This document shows, one piece after another, positions 46,415 through 55,216 of a DNA stretch of 64,000 nucleotides (the first letter of the stretch is position 1; each line of letters opens with the position of its first letter). Location: positions 21,516-85,515 of the forward strand of contig NZ_WWCP01000026.1 in the NCBI RefSeq assembly GCF_009857505.1, given 5' to 3'. Both the position numbers and the translations under genes were made by a program. This DNA is from Duganella lactea (lineage in GTDB: Bacteria > Pseudomonadota > Gammaproteobacteria > Burkholderiales > Burkholderiaceae_D). A model generated the notes under the pieces. The model saw only the letters and a program-made list of their open reading frames with translations, searched no databases and had not been told where the DNA came from.

Positions 46415-48559
46415 ATGAACAGCTCTCCCGCCGCCTCTCCTCCTTCGGACCACAGCGCGGCGCGGAGAGCCTTCACCTGGGTGCGCGCGGAAACCGCCGA
46501 CTGGCTGCGCACCGAAGGCGAACGCTGGATCTACGTCGTGCGCGCCATGCTGGCCGCCTTCTCCGCCTTGTGGCTGGCGTTCCGTCTCGGCCTCGACTCA
46601 CCCTTCACCGCCCTTGCCACCACCATCGTTCTGGCGCTGCCCAGCAGCGGCATGGTGCTGGAAAAAGCCCTGCACCGTTTTCTCGGCACGCTGGTCGGCT
46701 GTGCCGCCGCCTTGACGCTGGTGGCGCTGTTCCCGCAATCGCCCACCGTGTTGTTCCTCGGCTTGGCGCTGTGGGTGGCCTTGTGCACCGGCGGCGCGGC
46801 CATGCACCGCAACCAGCAGTCGTACAGCTTTGTGCTGGCCGGGTACACGGCGGTGATGATCGCCGTGCCGTCGGTCGACGCGCCGTCGGGCGTGTTCATG
46901 CTGGCGGTGACGCGCGTGACGGAGGTTTGCCTCGGCATCCTCTGCTCGGCGGTGGTGCATGACGTGATCTTCCCGCGCCGCCATTCGCGCGCGGTGATGC
47001 GCACCGTGCAGGCGCGCTACACCGGCTTTATCGACTTTTGCCGCCAGGTGCTGGCGCACCGCATCACGCCGGCGGACGCCGAATTAAACCACCTGAAGTT
47101 CGCCGCCGATATCGCCGCGCTGGAATCGGGCCGCGCCGCCGCCTTCTTTGAGACCGGCCATTCGCGCTCGCAAACGCGCCAGCTGCACGCCTTCAATGCG
47201 GCCTTCATGACGGCGCTGACCACCTTCTACACGCTGCACCGCCTGAGCCATCGCCTGCGCATGGCCGGCGATGGCCCGGTGCTGGCGCTGGTGGCGCCGA
47301 TGTACGCGCACCTGGCGCAGACGCTGGACGAGGAACTGAGCGCGGCGCGGCTGGCGCAAATGCGCACCACGCTGACCAGCGATATCGCCATCGCCCGCGC
47401 GCAGTTGGCGTCCGGGCCGGCGGTGACGCGCGCGCAGCAGATCGACTTCGACACGGCGGTCGAGCTGCTGGAACGCTTCGCCAGCAACCTGGCCGATTTC
47501 GCCGCGCTGTATCAAGGCCTGGCGCAGCAGAAGCGCCAGCAGGTCAGCGATCCCGGCGCCTACTCGCCGAAGACGCCGCCCGCCATCGTCGCCGCCAGCG
47601 GTTTCCGCGCCGGTGCCACGCTGCTGGTGACGGCCGCCATGTGGTACTGGCTGGCGTGGCCGGGCATGGTCAACGCGGTTCTGATGGCGACGATTTTCTG
47701 CGCGCTGGCGTCGTCGTCGCCGCGCCCGACAGCGATGGTGCAACAGGTGCTGATCGGCTTCCTGCTGGCCATTCCACTCGACTTCATCACCGAATTTTTC
47801 ATGGTGGCCAAGTCGGACAGCTTCTTTCCGATGATGCTGGCGGCGCTGCCGCTGTTCGCGTTCGCCGCCTACCTGAGCAGCGGTCAGCGCTGGGCCGGCG
47901 TCGGCATCGGCATCGGCATGTTCTCGGCGACGCTGGTGGTGCCGGCCAATATGATGCGCTACGACGTCGAGTCCTTCGTCGGCAGCGAGCTGTCGCTGAT
48001 CATGGGCGTGGTGGTGTCCTATCTGATGTTCAAGGTGGTGCTGCCGGAGCACACCATGGGCCATCGCGGCCACGTCGCCGCCGCGCTGTGGCGCGAGGCG
48101 CAGAATGCGTGCGGCAAGGGGCTGTATCGCCTGAAGCGCCGCTTCGACAACCGCGTGCGCGACCTGCTCAGCCAATTGAACGCCGCCGCCGGCCCGGCGC
48201 CCAACGCCGAAACCCGCGCCGTGGTGCGTCAGGGCCTGACCTTGCTGGAACTGGGCCACGCCGTGATCGAACTGCGGCAGTTGATCGCCGCTTCGCACGC
48301 CGGCGACGCGCGCGACAGCCTGCAAGTGGTGCTGCGCGAGCTGGCCGCTTATCTGCACGCGCCGTCGCGCACCAGCGGCGAGGCGGCGCTGCAGGCGATT
48401 CTTCAAGCCGGCAGCTCGCTGCGCGCCGCGCTGCCGGACGCGCAGCACGAACGCCGCGCGCGCCTGAACATGGCGCTGACCGATCTACATTCCATCTATA
48501 CGTCCTTGCTGGACCAGCTTTCAACAGGAGAACCGCGTGTTTCAACATCTGCCCCGTGA
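46415..48559 (+). CDS. FUSC family pump (AaeB-like)
   Basis: A 714-residue inner-membrane protein of the fusaric acid resistance/AaeB family. Two blocks of about six helices: one near residues 40-200 (LDSPFTALATTIVLALPSSGMVLEKALHRFLGTLVGC) and one near 390-550, separated by a soluble helical domain; a C-terminal cytoplasmic region follows. It resembles E. coli AaeB, which exports p-hydroxybenzoate-type aromatic acids. It overlaps the DUF1656 gene by 23 bases. No ribosome binding site is evident at the start, suggesting coupling with marR. Confidence 0.92.
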   Translation: MNSSPAASPPSDHSAARRAFTWVRAETADWLRTEGERWIYVVRAMLAAFSALWLAFRLGLDSPFTALATTIVLALPSSGMVLEKALHRFLGTLVGCAAALTLVALFPQSPTVLFLGLALWVALCTGGAAMHRNQQSYSFVLAGYTAVMIAVPSVDAPSGVFMLAVTRVTEVCLGILCSAVVHDVIFPRRHSRAVMRTVQARYTGFIDFCRQVLAHRITPADAELNHLKFAADIAALESGRAAAFFETGHSRSQTRQLHAFNAAFMTALTTFYTLHRLSHRLRMAGDGPVLALVAPMYAHLAQTLDEELSAARLAQMRTTLTSDIAIARAQLASGPAVTRAQQIDFDTAVELLERFASNLADFAALYQGLAQQKRQQVSDPGAYSPKTPPAIVAASGFRAGATLLVTAAMWYWLAWPGMVNAVLMATIFCALASSSPRPTAMVQQVLIGFLLAIPLDFITEFFMVAKSDSFFPMMLAALPLFAFAAYLSSGQRWAGVGIGIGMFSATLVVPANMMRYDVESFVGSELSLIMGVVVSYLMFKVVLPEHTMGHRGHVAAALWREAQNACGKGLYRLKRRFDNRVRDLLSQLNAAAGPAPNAETRAVVRQGLTLLELGHAVIELRQLIAASHAGDARDSLQVVLRELAAYLHAPSRTSGEAALQAILQAGSSLRAALPDAQHERRARLNMALTDLHSIYTSLLDQLSTGEPRVSTSAP

Positions 48560-48749
48560 AATCGTTTTTTTCGGCGTGCTGCTGCCCGGCGTGCTGCCGG
48601 TGTTTGTGCTCAGCGGGCTGCTGCAACTGGCGCTGGACGCGGTGCTGAGTCACATCGGCGCCTATCGCGGCAGCTGGCACCCGGCGCTGGTGCGCCTGTG
48701 CATGTTCGTCTGCATCTTCAGCGCCCTGCTGGTCACCCTGTATCAATAA
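48537..48749 (+). CDS. DUF1656 membrane protein (AaeX-like)
   Basis: A 70-residue membrane protein with two helices (IVFFGVLLPGVLPVFVLSGLL and LVRLCMFVCIFSALLVTLY). It belongs to DUF1656/AaeX, which always stands next to FUSC pumps and HlyD adaptors; the role is unknown. The start is GTG with AGGAG 8 bases upstream, inside the FUSC gene end. It precedes the adaptor gene by 21 bases. Confidence 0.9.
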   Translation: MFQHLPREIVFFGVLLPGVLPVFVLSGLLQLALDAVLSHIGAYRGSWHPALVRLCMFVCIFSALLVTLYQ

Positions 48750-48770
48750 TCTACTCTTTGAAAGTCTTCT

Positions 48771-49631
48771 GTGAGCGCATCTAAAATTTTTCGCTTTTGT
48801 CTGACCATGCTGTTGGTGGCGGCGGCCTTGTGGATGGGCCGTTCCGCCTGGGACCACTACATGGAATCGGCGTGGACCCGCGACGGCCGCGTCAAGGCCG
48901 ACGTCATCACCATCAGCACCGACGTCGCGGGCACCGTCACCGAGGTGCTGGTGCAAGATAACCAGTTGGTGCAAAAAGGCGATGTGCTGTTCGTGGTCGA
49001 CAAGGCGCGCTACGAAAACGCGCTGGCGCAGAGCAAGGCGCTGCTGGCGTCGCAGCAGGTGGAAAAAGGCCGCCGCGCGCACGAAGCCCAGCGCCGCGCG
49101 GGCCTCGACGACGCCATCGTCTCCGCCGAAAGCAAGGAGACCGCGCAGGCGGCGGTGGGCACCGCCTCGGCACAGTACCAGGCCGCCGTCGCCGCGCGGG
49201 ATCTGGCGGAGCTGAACCTGCAACGCACCGTGGTGCGCGCGCCGGTCACCGGCTACGTCACCAATCTAAACGTGCATCCGGGCGACTTCGCCGCCGTCGG
49301 CACGGCCAAGCTGGCGCTGATCGACGCGTCGTCATTCTACGTGGTCGGCTATTTTGAAGAGACCAAGCTGCCGCTGCTGAAGGTGAACGATAAAGTGGAA
49401 GTGCACATGATGAGCGGCGCGGCACGGCTGCAAGGCCACATTGAAAGCATCGCCCACGGCATCACCGACCGCGATGCGAACCTGGGCCGCGAGCTGCTGG
49501 CCGATGTCAATCCAACCTTCAACTGGGTGCGGCTGGCGCAGCGCGTGCCGGTGCGCATCCACATCGACGACAAGCCGAAGAATCTTGATCTGGTGGCCGG
49601 CACCACCTGCACGGTAGTCATCCATGGATAG
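48771..49631 (+). CDS. HlyD/AaeA-type membrane fusion protein
   Basis: A 286-residue periplasmic adaptor joining the FUSC pump to the outer membrane factor. One N-terminal membrane helix (LTMLLVAAALWMGRSAW) is followed by a barrel-sandwich half (TRDGRVKADVITISTDVAGTVTEVLV), a short coiled-coil hairpin, the second lipoyl half (TVVRAPVTGYVTNLNVHPGDF) and a beta-barrel (YVVGYFEETKL). The short hairpin is typical of AaeA/EmrA-like small adaptors. Start is GTG at 48771. It overlaps the LysR gene by 8 bases. Confidence 0.93.
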   Translation: MSASKIFRFCLTMLLVAAALWMGRSAWDHYMESAWTRDGRVKADVITISTDVAGTVTEVLVQDNQLVQKGDVLFVVDKARYENALAQSKALLASQQVEKGRRAHEAQRRAGLDDAIVSAESKETAQAAVGTASAQYQAAVAARDLAELNLQRTVVRAPVTGYVTNLNVHPGDFAAVGTAKLALIDASSFYVVGYFEETKLPLLKVNDKVEVHMMSGAARLQGHIESIAHGITDRDANLGRELLADVNPTFNWVRLAQRVPVRIHIDDKPKNLDLVAGTTCTVVIHG

Positions 49632-50523
49632 CAACCTGGTACGCCTGTTCCTCGACGCCGCGCAGCTCGGCAGCTTTTCGGCCGCCGGTCGCAAGCAAGG
49701 CATGTCGCCGGCGGCGGCCAGCGCCAGCATCCAGCGGCTGGAAGCGTCGTTGCAGGTCAAGCTGTTCGAGCGCACCACGCGCCAGCTGCGGCTGACCGGG
49801 GAAGGTACGCTGTATCGCCATTTCAGCGAACAGGCGATGGCGCTGATGGCGGAGGCGGAATCCAGTCTGCACGCCGGCACCGGCATTGTGCGCGGCATGG
49901 TGAAGATCTCGGCCCCGTCGGACCTGGGCCGCAACGTACTGATGCCGATGCTGGACGCCTTCCGCCTGCGACACCCGGAGGTGCAGTACGCGCTGACGCT
50001 GAGCGACAACACTGCCAACATGGTACAGGACGATATCGATCTGGCACTGCGCTACGGCCAACTGGCGGACAGTGAAATGGTGGCGCGTGTGCTGGCCCCA
50101 AGCCGGCGCGTGGTGTGCGCAGCGCCGTCGCTGATCACGCAGACCGGCGGCCCGGCGCTGCCGCAAGACCTGGCGGATCTGCCGACCCTGGTGCTGGTGA
50201 CGGCGCTCGGCCCGATGCAGGACTGGCGCTACTGCAGCAACGACAACGCCGACGAACGCCTGTCGGTGCGGGTGCGCCGCACGCAGCAGAGCAACGATGG
50301 TGAAATCATCCGCAAGTGGGCCATCGCCGGCCAGGGCTACGCCTACAAATCGATTCTGGATATCTCGGACGACCTGCGCTGCGGGCGGCTGGCGACGGTG
50401 CTGGACGAATACTTCACCGACAGCGCGCCGCTGAATATCCTTTACCACCGCAACCGTTATCAGCCGCCGCGCATCGCGCTGCTTATTGCGTTTTTGATGG
50501 AGCGCTTTGCGGACCTGGCGTGA
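49624..50523 (+). CDS. LysR family transcriptional regulator
   Basis: A 299-residue regulator. N-terminal helix-turn-helix (VRLFLDAAQLGSFSAAGRKQGMSPAAASASIQRLEASL) and linker, then the effector-binding domain (GMVKISAPSDLGRNVLMPML, DIDLALRYGQLADSEMV). It is the last gene of the efflux cluster, overlapping the adaptor gene by 8 bases, which is unusual because LysR genes are more often divergent. Its 3' end overlaps the convergent SnoaL-like gene by 41 bases. Effector is unknown; an aromatic acid is plausible. Confidence 0.92.
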   Translation: MDSNLVRLFLDAAQLGSFSAAGRKQGMSPAAASASIQRLEASLQVKLFERTTRQLRLTGEGTLYRHFSEQAMALMAEAESSLHAGTGIVRGMVKISAPSDLGRNVLMPMLDAFRLRHPEVQYALTLSDNTANMVQDDIDLALRYGQLADSEMVARVLAPSRRVVCAAPSLITQTGGPALPQDLADLPTLVLVTALGPMQDWRYCSNDNADERLSVRVRRTQQSNDGEIIRKWAIAGQGYAYKSILDISDDLRCGRLATVLDEYFTDSAPLNILYHRNRYQPPRIALLIAFLMERFADLA

Positions 50524-50965
50524 TGCCCATCTGCCGCAGCAGCGTCAGGTTGTCTTCCAGGTGCCAGTTCTCGGCGATGCGGCCGTTCGCCACGCGATAC
50601 AGGTCGAAGGCCTGGAAATCGATGGTCTGGCCTTTGCCCCGCACCTCGCCAAACTTGCCGGTGAAGTGGCCGCTGAAATGCAGGCGCACCGACACCATAT
50701 CGCCATTCGGCACAATGTGCGTGGCCTCGGCTTTCAGGTCCGGCACGGCGGCGCGGAAGCCTTTGGACGCTTGCAGCGGGCCGTTGACACCTTGCTCGCG
50801 GCCCGCCGGCAAGGTGCGGTCGACGAAGTCTGGCGCCAGTGCTTGCTGCGCCAGCGCGGGATCGCCGGTGTTCCAGAACGCCGCATAGGTGCGAGCGGCG
50901 TCGGTGACAGGATCGGCGTGGACGGCGCCGGCGGCCAGCAGGCTTGCGACGACAAGTGCTTTCAT
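50483..50965 (-). CDS. Exported SnoaL/ester cyclase-like protein
   Basis: A 160-residue protein with a signal peptide (MKALVVASLLAAGAVHA) and an NTF2-like SnoaL fold: YAAFWNTGDPALAQQALAPDFVDRTLP, GFRAAVPDLKAEATHIVPNGDMVSVRLHFSGHF and FDLYRVANGRIAENWHLEDNLTLLRQMG. Proteins of this type are polyketide cyclases, or binding proteins of unknown role. The start is the ATG at 50965, where the signal peptide begins; upstream open frame is ignored. It ends inside the LysR gene. Confidence 0.8.
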   Translation of the reverse strand: MKALVVASLLAAGAVHADPVTDAARTYAAFWNTGDPALAQQALAPDFVDRTLPAGREQGVNGPLQASKGFRAAVPDLKAEATHIVPNGDMVSVRLHFSGHFTGKFGEVRGKGQTIDFQAFDLYRVANGRIAENWHLEDNLTLLRQMGITPGPQSAPSKTQ

Positions 50966-51107
50966 GATGCTTCCTTTCGTGGAGTGGATGGCGCCATTCT
51001 GCACGCGCGCCGGCCGGCTGAGAATCAGGCAGGTGCTTGAAGCACCTTCAATCCACGCTTGAAGATCGGCTGGAGACCGCGCTGGGAGCGCCGGCCGGGC
51101 CGCAAGC

Positions 51108-51854
51108 CTAGCGCGCGCCGCCGGCGTCGATGATGGCGCCGCTGACGTAGGAGGATTGTTCGCCGAGCAGCCACAGAATGGTCTCGGCGATTTCCTCCGG
51201 CTGGCCACCGCGCCCCAGCGGCACGGTGGACGCCAGCTTGCTCACGCGATCAGGATCGCCGCCACTGGCGTGGATCTCGGTGTAGACGATCCCCGGCCGC
51301 ACGCAGTTGACGCGAATACCTTCCGGACCCAGTTCTTTCGACAAGCCCAATGTCATCACATCGATCGCGCCCTTGCTGGCGGCGTAATCGACGTACACAT
51401 TGCCGGCGCCGTGCCGCGACGCGCCGGAAGCGACGTTGACGATGCCGCCGCCCTGGCCGCCCCGCGAAGTCGCCATGCGCTTGATCGCTTCGCGCGCGCA
51501 CAGGAAGTAGCTCAGGATGTTGGTGTTGAACACCCGCTGCAGCCGCGCGGCGGACATGTCGACCAGCTTGCCCTGCTGTTCCAGCACGCCGACATTGTTG
51601 ACCAGCGCCGTCAGCGGGCCCAGTTGCGCATCGATGGTGGCGAACAAGCGCAGCACATCCGCCTCGACGCCAACGTCGGCCTGCACGGCGATCGCCTGGC
51701 CGCCCTCGCCCGCGATCTGCGCGCGCAGCTTGTCGGCGGCGGCGGCGTTGCTGTGATAGTTGATGCAGACGGCGTAGCCGCGACGACTGGCCATCAACGC
51801 CGTCGCAGCGCCGATGCCCCGGCTGCTGCCGGTCACTAAAAGCACTTGCTTCAT
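51108..51854 (-). CDS. SDR family oxidoreductase
   Basis: A 248-residue short-chain dehydrogenase. NADP-binding motif LLVTGSSRGIGAATALMASRRG, NNVGV at the NAG position, catalytic Ser and YxxxK in VASGASRHG...YVDYAASKGA, and C-terminal SGAIIDAGGAR. It resembles FabG-like or glucose-1-dehydrogenase-like enzymes; the substrate cannot be inferred. It starts 3 bases after the downstream-transcribed small membrane protein gene ends, so the two may be co-transcribed. Confidence 0.9.
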   Translation of the reverse strand: MKQVLLVTGSSRGIGAATALMASRRGYAVCINYHSNAAAADKLRAQIAGEGGQAIAVQADVGVEADVLRLFATIDAQLGPLTALVNNVGVLEQQGKLVDMSAARLQRVFNTNILSYFLCAREAIKRMATSRGGQGGGIVNVASGASRHGAGNVYVDYAASKGAIDVMTLGLSKELGPEGIRVNCVRPGIVYTEIHASGGDPDRVSKLASTVPLGRGGQPEEIAETILWLLGEQSSYVSGAIIDAGGAR

Positions 51855-51857
51855 CGC

Positions 51858-52190
51858 TTACTTCTCAGGGCTGAGATGGGACATGGCGTAGGTCAGATGC
51901 TGCCACCAGTGGTCGCGCGACTGCACGCTGCGCAAGCATTGCTTGTCCAGTTCAGTCTTGAACACCGGATCGCGGCACTGCTTGCTGATCAGCGCATTGC
52001 GCTGGTTCTCGGCATTGATCAGCGCGATCGACATCCAGAAAATCACGCCCATGAACACAATCACCAGGCTCCACGCCAGGTGATTGATGTAGGACCATTC
52101 AAACAAGGTCTCCAGCGCCGGCGAGGACTCCTTGTAAATCTTCATCACTTGGCCTTCGGCCTCTTCGCGATCGTTACGTGGGAATTTCAT
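51858..52190 (-). CDS. Hypothetical single-pass membrane protein
   Basis: A 110-residue protein with one membrane helix in the middle (HLAWSLVIVFMGVIFWMSIALI), a charged N-terminal part (MKFPRNDREEAEGQVMKIYKE) and a C-terminal domain with two cysteines (KQCRDP, KQCLRS) and WWQHLTYAM. No family recognised. It precedes an SDR gene by 3 bases and follows btuF-like gene in the same direction. The start is the first ATG, with AACG-rich leader and weak ribosome site. Confidence 0.6.
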   Translation of the reverse strand: MKFPRNDREEAEGQVMKIYKESSPALETLFEWSYINHLAWSLVIVFMGVIFWMSIALINAENQRNALISKQCRDPVFKTELDKQCLRSVQSRDHWWQHLTYAMSHLSPEK

Positions 52191-52271
52191 TTTCTTATCC
52201 GTCCTTCCTTGATGACTGCTTGAAGCAGATTAGCACTTTTTTTCGTCCCTGGCCTGGTGATTAAGCCGGCT

Positions 52272-53144
52272 TTAAGGGCGGCGCCGGCGCGCCGTCTCCA
52301 GCGTCTCGCACAGCACGGCCACGCCGTCGGCGATGCGCGGCGTGGCACGAACCAACAGTTCGCTGTCGAGCATGAACAGATTGTCACGCTGGACCGCCAG
52401 CAAGCCTTTGTACTGCTTCCAGATATGGATGCCGGACTGGCCGTCATGCTGCTCGCCGCCGATGATGGCTTCCGGATTTTCCTGCAACACGGCTTCGGTG
52501 CTGACCGACGGCGCGGTCACTTTCAGGCCGGCGAAGATATTGCGGCCACCGCAGACGCGCAGCGCGTCGCTGACGATATGCTCTCCGTTGAGGGTGAACA
52601 GCGGCTTTTCCCAGATCTGATAGAACACCCGCACCGGCGGGCGCTTGGCATAGCTGTTGGTCAGTTTGACGATTTTCTGGCGGTAATCACGCGCGGCGGC
52701 TTGGGCGGCGGCGTCTGTGCCCAGCAACTGACCGAGGCGCGTCAGGCTGGTGGCGACATCGTCGAGCTTTTTCGGCTCGCTGTAAAAGATCGGGATGCCG
52801 AGGCTTTTCAGTTGCGCCAGCTGACGCTCGGTATTCCCGGTCTGCCATACCACCAGCAGGTCCGGGCGCAGCGCCAGCAAGCGCTCCATGTCGATCTGCG
52901 CGTTGCTGCCGATGACCGGGATGCGCTTGGCCGCTTCCGGATAATCGCTGTAGTTCATGGCGCCGACCACGCGCTCGCCGCCGCCCGCAGCGAACAGCAG
53001 TTCGGTGATGTGCGGCGCGGTCGAGATCACGCGCTGCGCCGGCTTGGCCAGCGTGACGCGGTTGCCCGCGTCATCCTGCACGGTGATGGCGGCGTGCGCG
53101 GCGCCGCCCATCAGCGCCAGCATCAGGCATACGGCGGCGCGCAT
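52272..53144 (-). CDS. Periplasmic cobalamin/metal-chelate binding protein (BtuF-like)
   Basis: A 290-residue helical-backbone binding protein. Signal peptide to about residue 18 (MGGAAHAAI). The class III fold is shown by VQDDAGNRVTLAKPAQRVIS, LLFAAGGGERVVG, RPDLLVVWQTGN and the C-terminal LLVRATPRIADGVAVLCETL. It is close to BtuF, the vitamin B12 carrier of the BtuCD importer, but no BtuCD genes are here. It overlaps the TonB-dependent receptor gene by 1 base, so receptor and binding protein are co-expressed. Confidence 0.85.
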   Translation of the reverse strand: MRAAVCLMLALMGGAAHAAITVQDDAGNRVTLAKPAQRVISTAPHITELLFAAGGGERVVGAMNYSDYPEAAKRIPVIGSNAQIDMERLLALRPDLLVVWQTGNTERQLAQLKSLGIPIFYSEPKKLDDVATSLTRLGQLLGTDAAAQAAARDYRQKIVKLTNSYAKRPPVRVFYQIWEKPLFTLNGEHIVSDALRVCGGRNIFAGLKVTAPSVSTEAVLQENPEAIIGGEQHDGQSGIHIWKQYKGLLAVQRDNLFMLDSELLVRATPRIADGVAVLCETLETARRRRP

Positions 53145-55078
53145 CAGAACTCGTAGCGCGCCGACAGTTTCAACTGGCGGCCGTTAGATGGGTAGATGCC
53201 GGCCTTGCAGCCGAAGGCCTGCGAGAAGTAGTTTTTGTCCGCCAGGTTCTGACCGGACAACGCCCACTCCCATTGACCGAACTGGCGCGCATAGCGTGCG
53301 TCCAGCGTGGTGTAAGACGGCATCTGGCCGGAGCAGCTGTTATCGAAGTCCGAGCCATAGCGCTGCCGGCCGACCCACTGCGCGCCGACGTCGGCGCTCT
53401 GACCTTCACCGGTCCAGCTCAGGCGCGCGCTCAGCGTGTCGTTCGGCACCAGCACCATCTGCTTGCCGTCGTTGACGCCGGCGCGGAATTTGGCCTGCAC
53501 GTGCTGGTAGTGGGCACCGACCGCCCATGCGGCGTTGATGCGCTGTTCAGCGTCCACTTCAAAGCCCTGGCGGCGGGTCGGATCCAGATTGGTATTGGCG
53601 CCATAGAGGACTACGGTGGGATCGAAGAAGATTTCGTTGGTCAGGCTGCTGCGGAACAGGCGCGCGGTGATCTTCCGCGCGGCATTGGCATAACTCACAC
53701 CCAGTTCCGCGTCATGCGACTGCTGCGGGGCCAGCGGCTGGTTGAGGACCGGCGTCGCGGCATTGTCATCGGCGTTCGCCACGCGATAACTCTGACCCAA
53801 CTTGCCGAACACGGTCACGGCGGGCAGCGGCTGGTAGCTGGCCTGCAGTTCCCATGCGTTCAGCGCCTGCTTGATCTGGTAAAGCTCGGCGCCGGCATAA
53901 TACAGCGGGTCGACATAGTCCTTGTCGAAGATTTCGCGACGGACGCCGACCGAGACGCGGCCGTCGTGCGCAGGGTCGAAGCGCAGCTCGTCGCGCAGAT
54001 AGAGCGCTTTCGATTTCTGCTCGGCGTCGGCGGCGGAATAGCCGGCGGTGGTGGTGCGTTCCCATTTGGTAAAGTCGATACCGGCCACCAGTTCATTGAC
54101 CATGCCGCCGATGGCGCCCAGCTTGCGCACGCGCGGCGAGAACTGCCACTGCTTGCTGTCGTAGGTGGCGGCCGACGGGACACCGTCGTCGAAGTAGGTC
54201 GCGCCCACCGTCTTCTTGCGGTACGACAGATCGGCGGCGAGGTCGTGGCCGAGCAGACGGTATTGGCCAAACACGGTCAGGCGGTCGCTGTCGAGCGAGC
54301 CGTGATCGTCGGGCGTCAGCGTCTGGCGCGGATTGGCGTTGTACTGCGCCTCGGTCAGCGCGCCCGGCAGGCGTGAATCCTGGCGCGCGCCCTCGTAGCG
54401 AAAACCAACGCGGTCGAACTGATTGGCATACCACTGCGCGCCGCCGCTGAACTGCGTCTGCTTGAATGCATTGTTATCGCGGTAGTTGTCGGTGCGCTGA
54501 CGGCCCAGGGTGGCGTCGGCCGCGAAACCCTCCCACGCCTGCGCGCCCGATACGCGCACCTCGCCGGTGTTGAACTGGCCGCCCTCGACGAACACGCTGC
54601 CACGGCTGCGGTACTGGTCCGCGCGCTTGGTGACGATATTGATCACGCCCGCCGTCGCGCCGTCGCCATACAGAACGCTGGCGCCGCCGCGCAAAATCTC
54701 GATGCGCTCCACGGTGTCGATCGGGATGGTCGACAACACCGGATTGCTCAACTCATTTTCAGAGCGGCGCACGCCATCGACCACGATCACCATATTCTGG
54801 CTGCTGTTGGTGCCGAAGCCACGCAGGTCCAGGCTGAAATCCGGGCTGCCGTCCAGGCTTTGGCGGCCGTAGACGCCACCGATCTTGCGGATCGCCGCGT
54901 TGACATCGCTGACGCCGGCGCGGCGAATCTCATCGGCGCTGATGATGGTGGCGCCGATCGGCGCCAGCGACGGCTCGGCATCGAAGCGCGCGCCGGTCAC
55001 GACCACGGTGGACGCTTCTTGCGCCACGGCGTTCAGGCAAACAGAGACGGCGGCGGCCAGCAGACAAGGACGAATCAT
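53144..55078 (-). CDS. TonB-dependent receptor (BtuB-like)
   Basis: A 644-residue outer-membrane receptor. Signal peptide MIRPCLLAAAVSVCLNAVAQ, TonB-box-like EASTVVVTG, plug domain (IISADEIRRAGVSDVNAAI, VDGVRRSENE, ILRGGASVLYGDGATAGVINI) and a 22-strand barrel ending in SARYEF. The small size and the linked BtuF-like gene suggest a corrinoid or a metal-chelate substrate. The start at 55078 is set by the signal peptide; an upstream ATG at 55111 would add 11 residues. No cobalamin riboswitch is seen in the 138-base gap to the divergent gene. Confidence 0.88.
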   Translation of the reverse strand: MIRPCLLAAAVSVCLNAVAQEASTVVVTGARFDAEPSLAPIGATIISADEIRRAGVSDVNAAIRKIGGVYGRQSLDGSPDFSLDLRGFGTNSSQNMVIVVDGVRRSENELSNPVLSTIPIDTVERIEILRGGASVLYGDGATAGVINIVTKRADQYRSRGSVFVEGGQFNTGEVRVSGAQAWEGFAADATLGRQRTDNYRDNNAFKQTQFSGGAQWYANQFDRVGFRYEGARQDSRLPGALTEAQYNANPRQTLTPDDHGSLDSDRLTVFGQYRLLGHDLAADLSYRKKTVGATYFDDGVPSAATYDSKQWQFSPRVRKLGAIGGMVNELVAGIDFTKWERTTTAGYSAADAEQKSKALYLRDELRFDPAHDGRVSVGVRREIFDKDYVDPLYYAGAELYQIKQALNAWELQASYQPLPAVTVFGKLGQSYRVANADDNAATPVLNQPLAPQQSHDAELGVSYANAARKITARLFRSSLTNEIFFDPTVVLYGANTNLDPTRRQGFEVDAEQRINAAWAVGAHYQHVQAKFRAGVNDGKQMVLVPNDTLSARLSWTGEGQSADVGAQWVGRQRYGSDFDNSCSGQMPSYTTLDARYARQFGQWEWALSGQNLADKNYFSQAFGCKAGIYPSNGRQLKLSARYEF

Positions 55079-55216
55079 GATGAAATGGGGCGATATTGAA
55101 GGAGCCGGCATTATACGCCCGGCAAGATCATTCAGTTTTTGGATAGGATCGATCTATATTTTCAGCATTGATTGCGCCGCGCCGCGTCCCTATATTGCAG
55201 TATGAAAGGAATCGCC

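Noticed and set aside
55079..55216. Cobalamin riboswitch before the BtuB-like gene
   Set aside because: The gap is only 138 bases, shared by divergent promoters, and no B12-box-like sequence was found.
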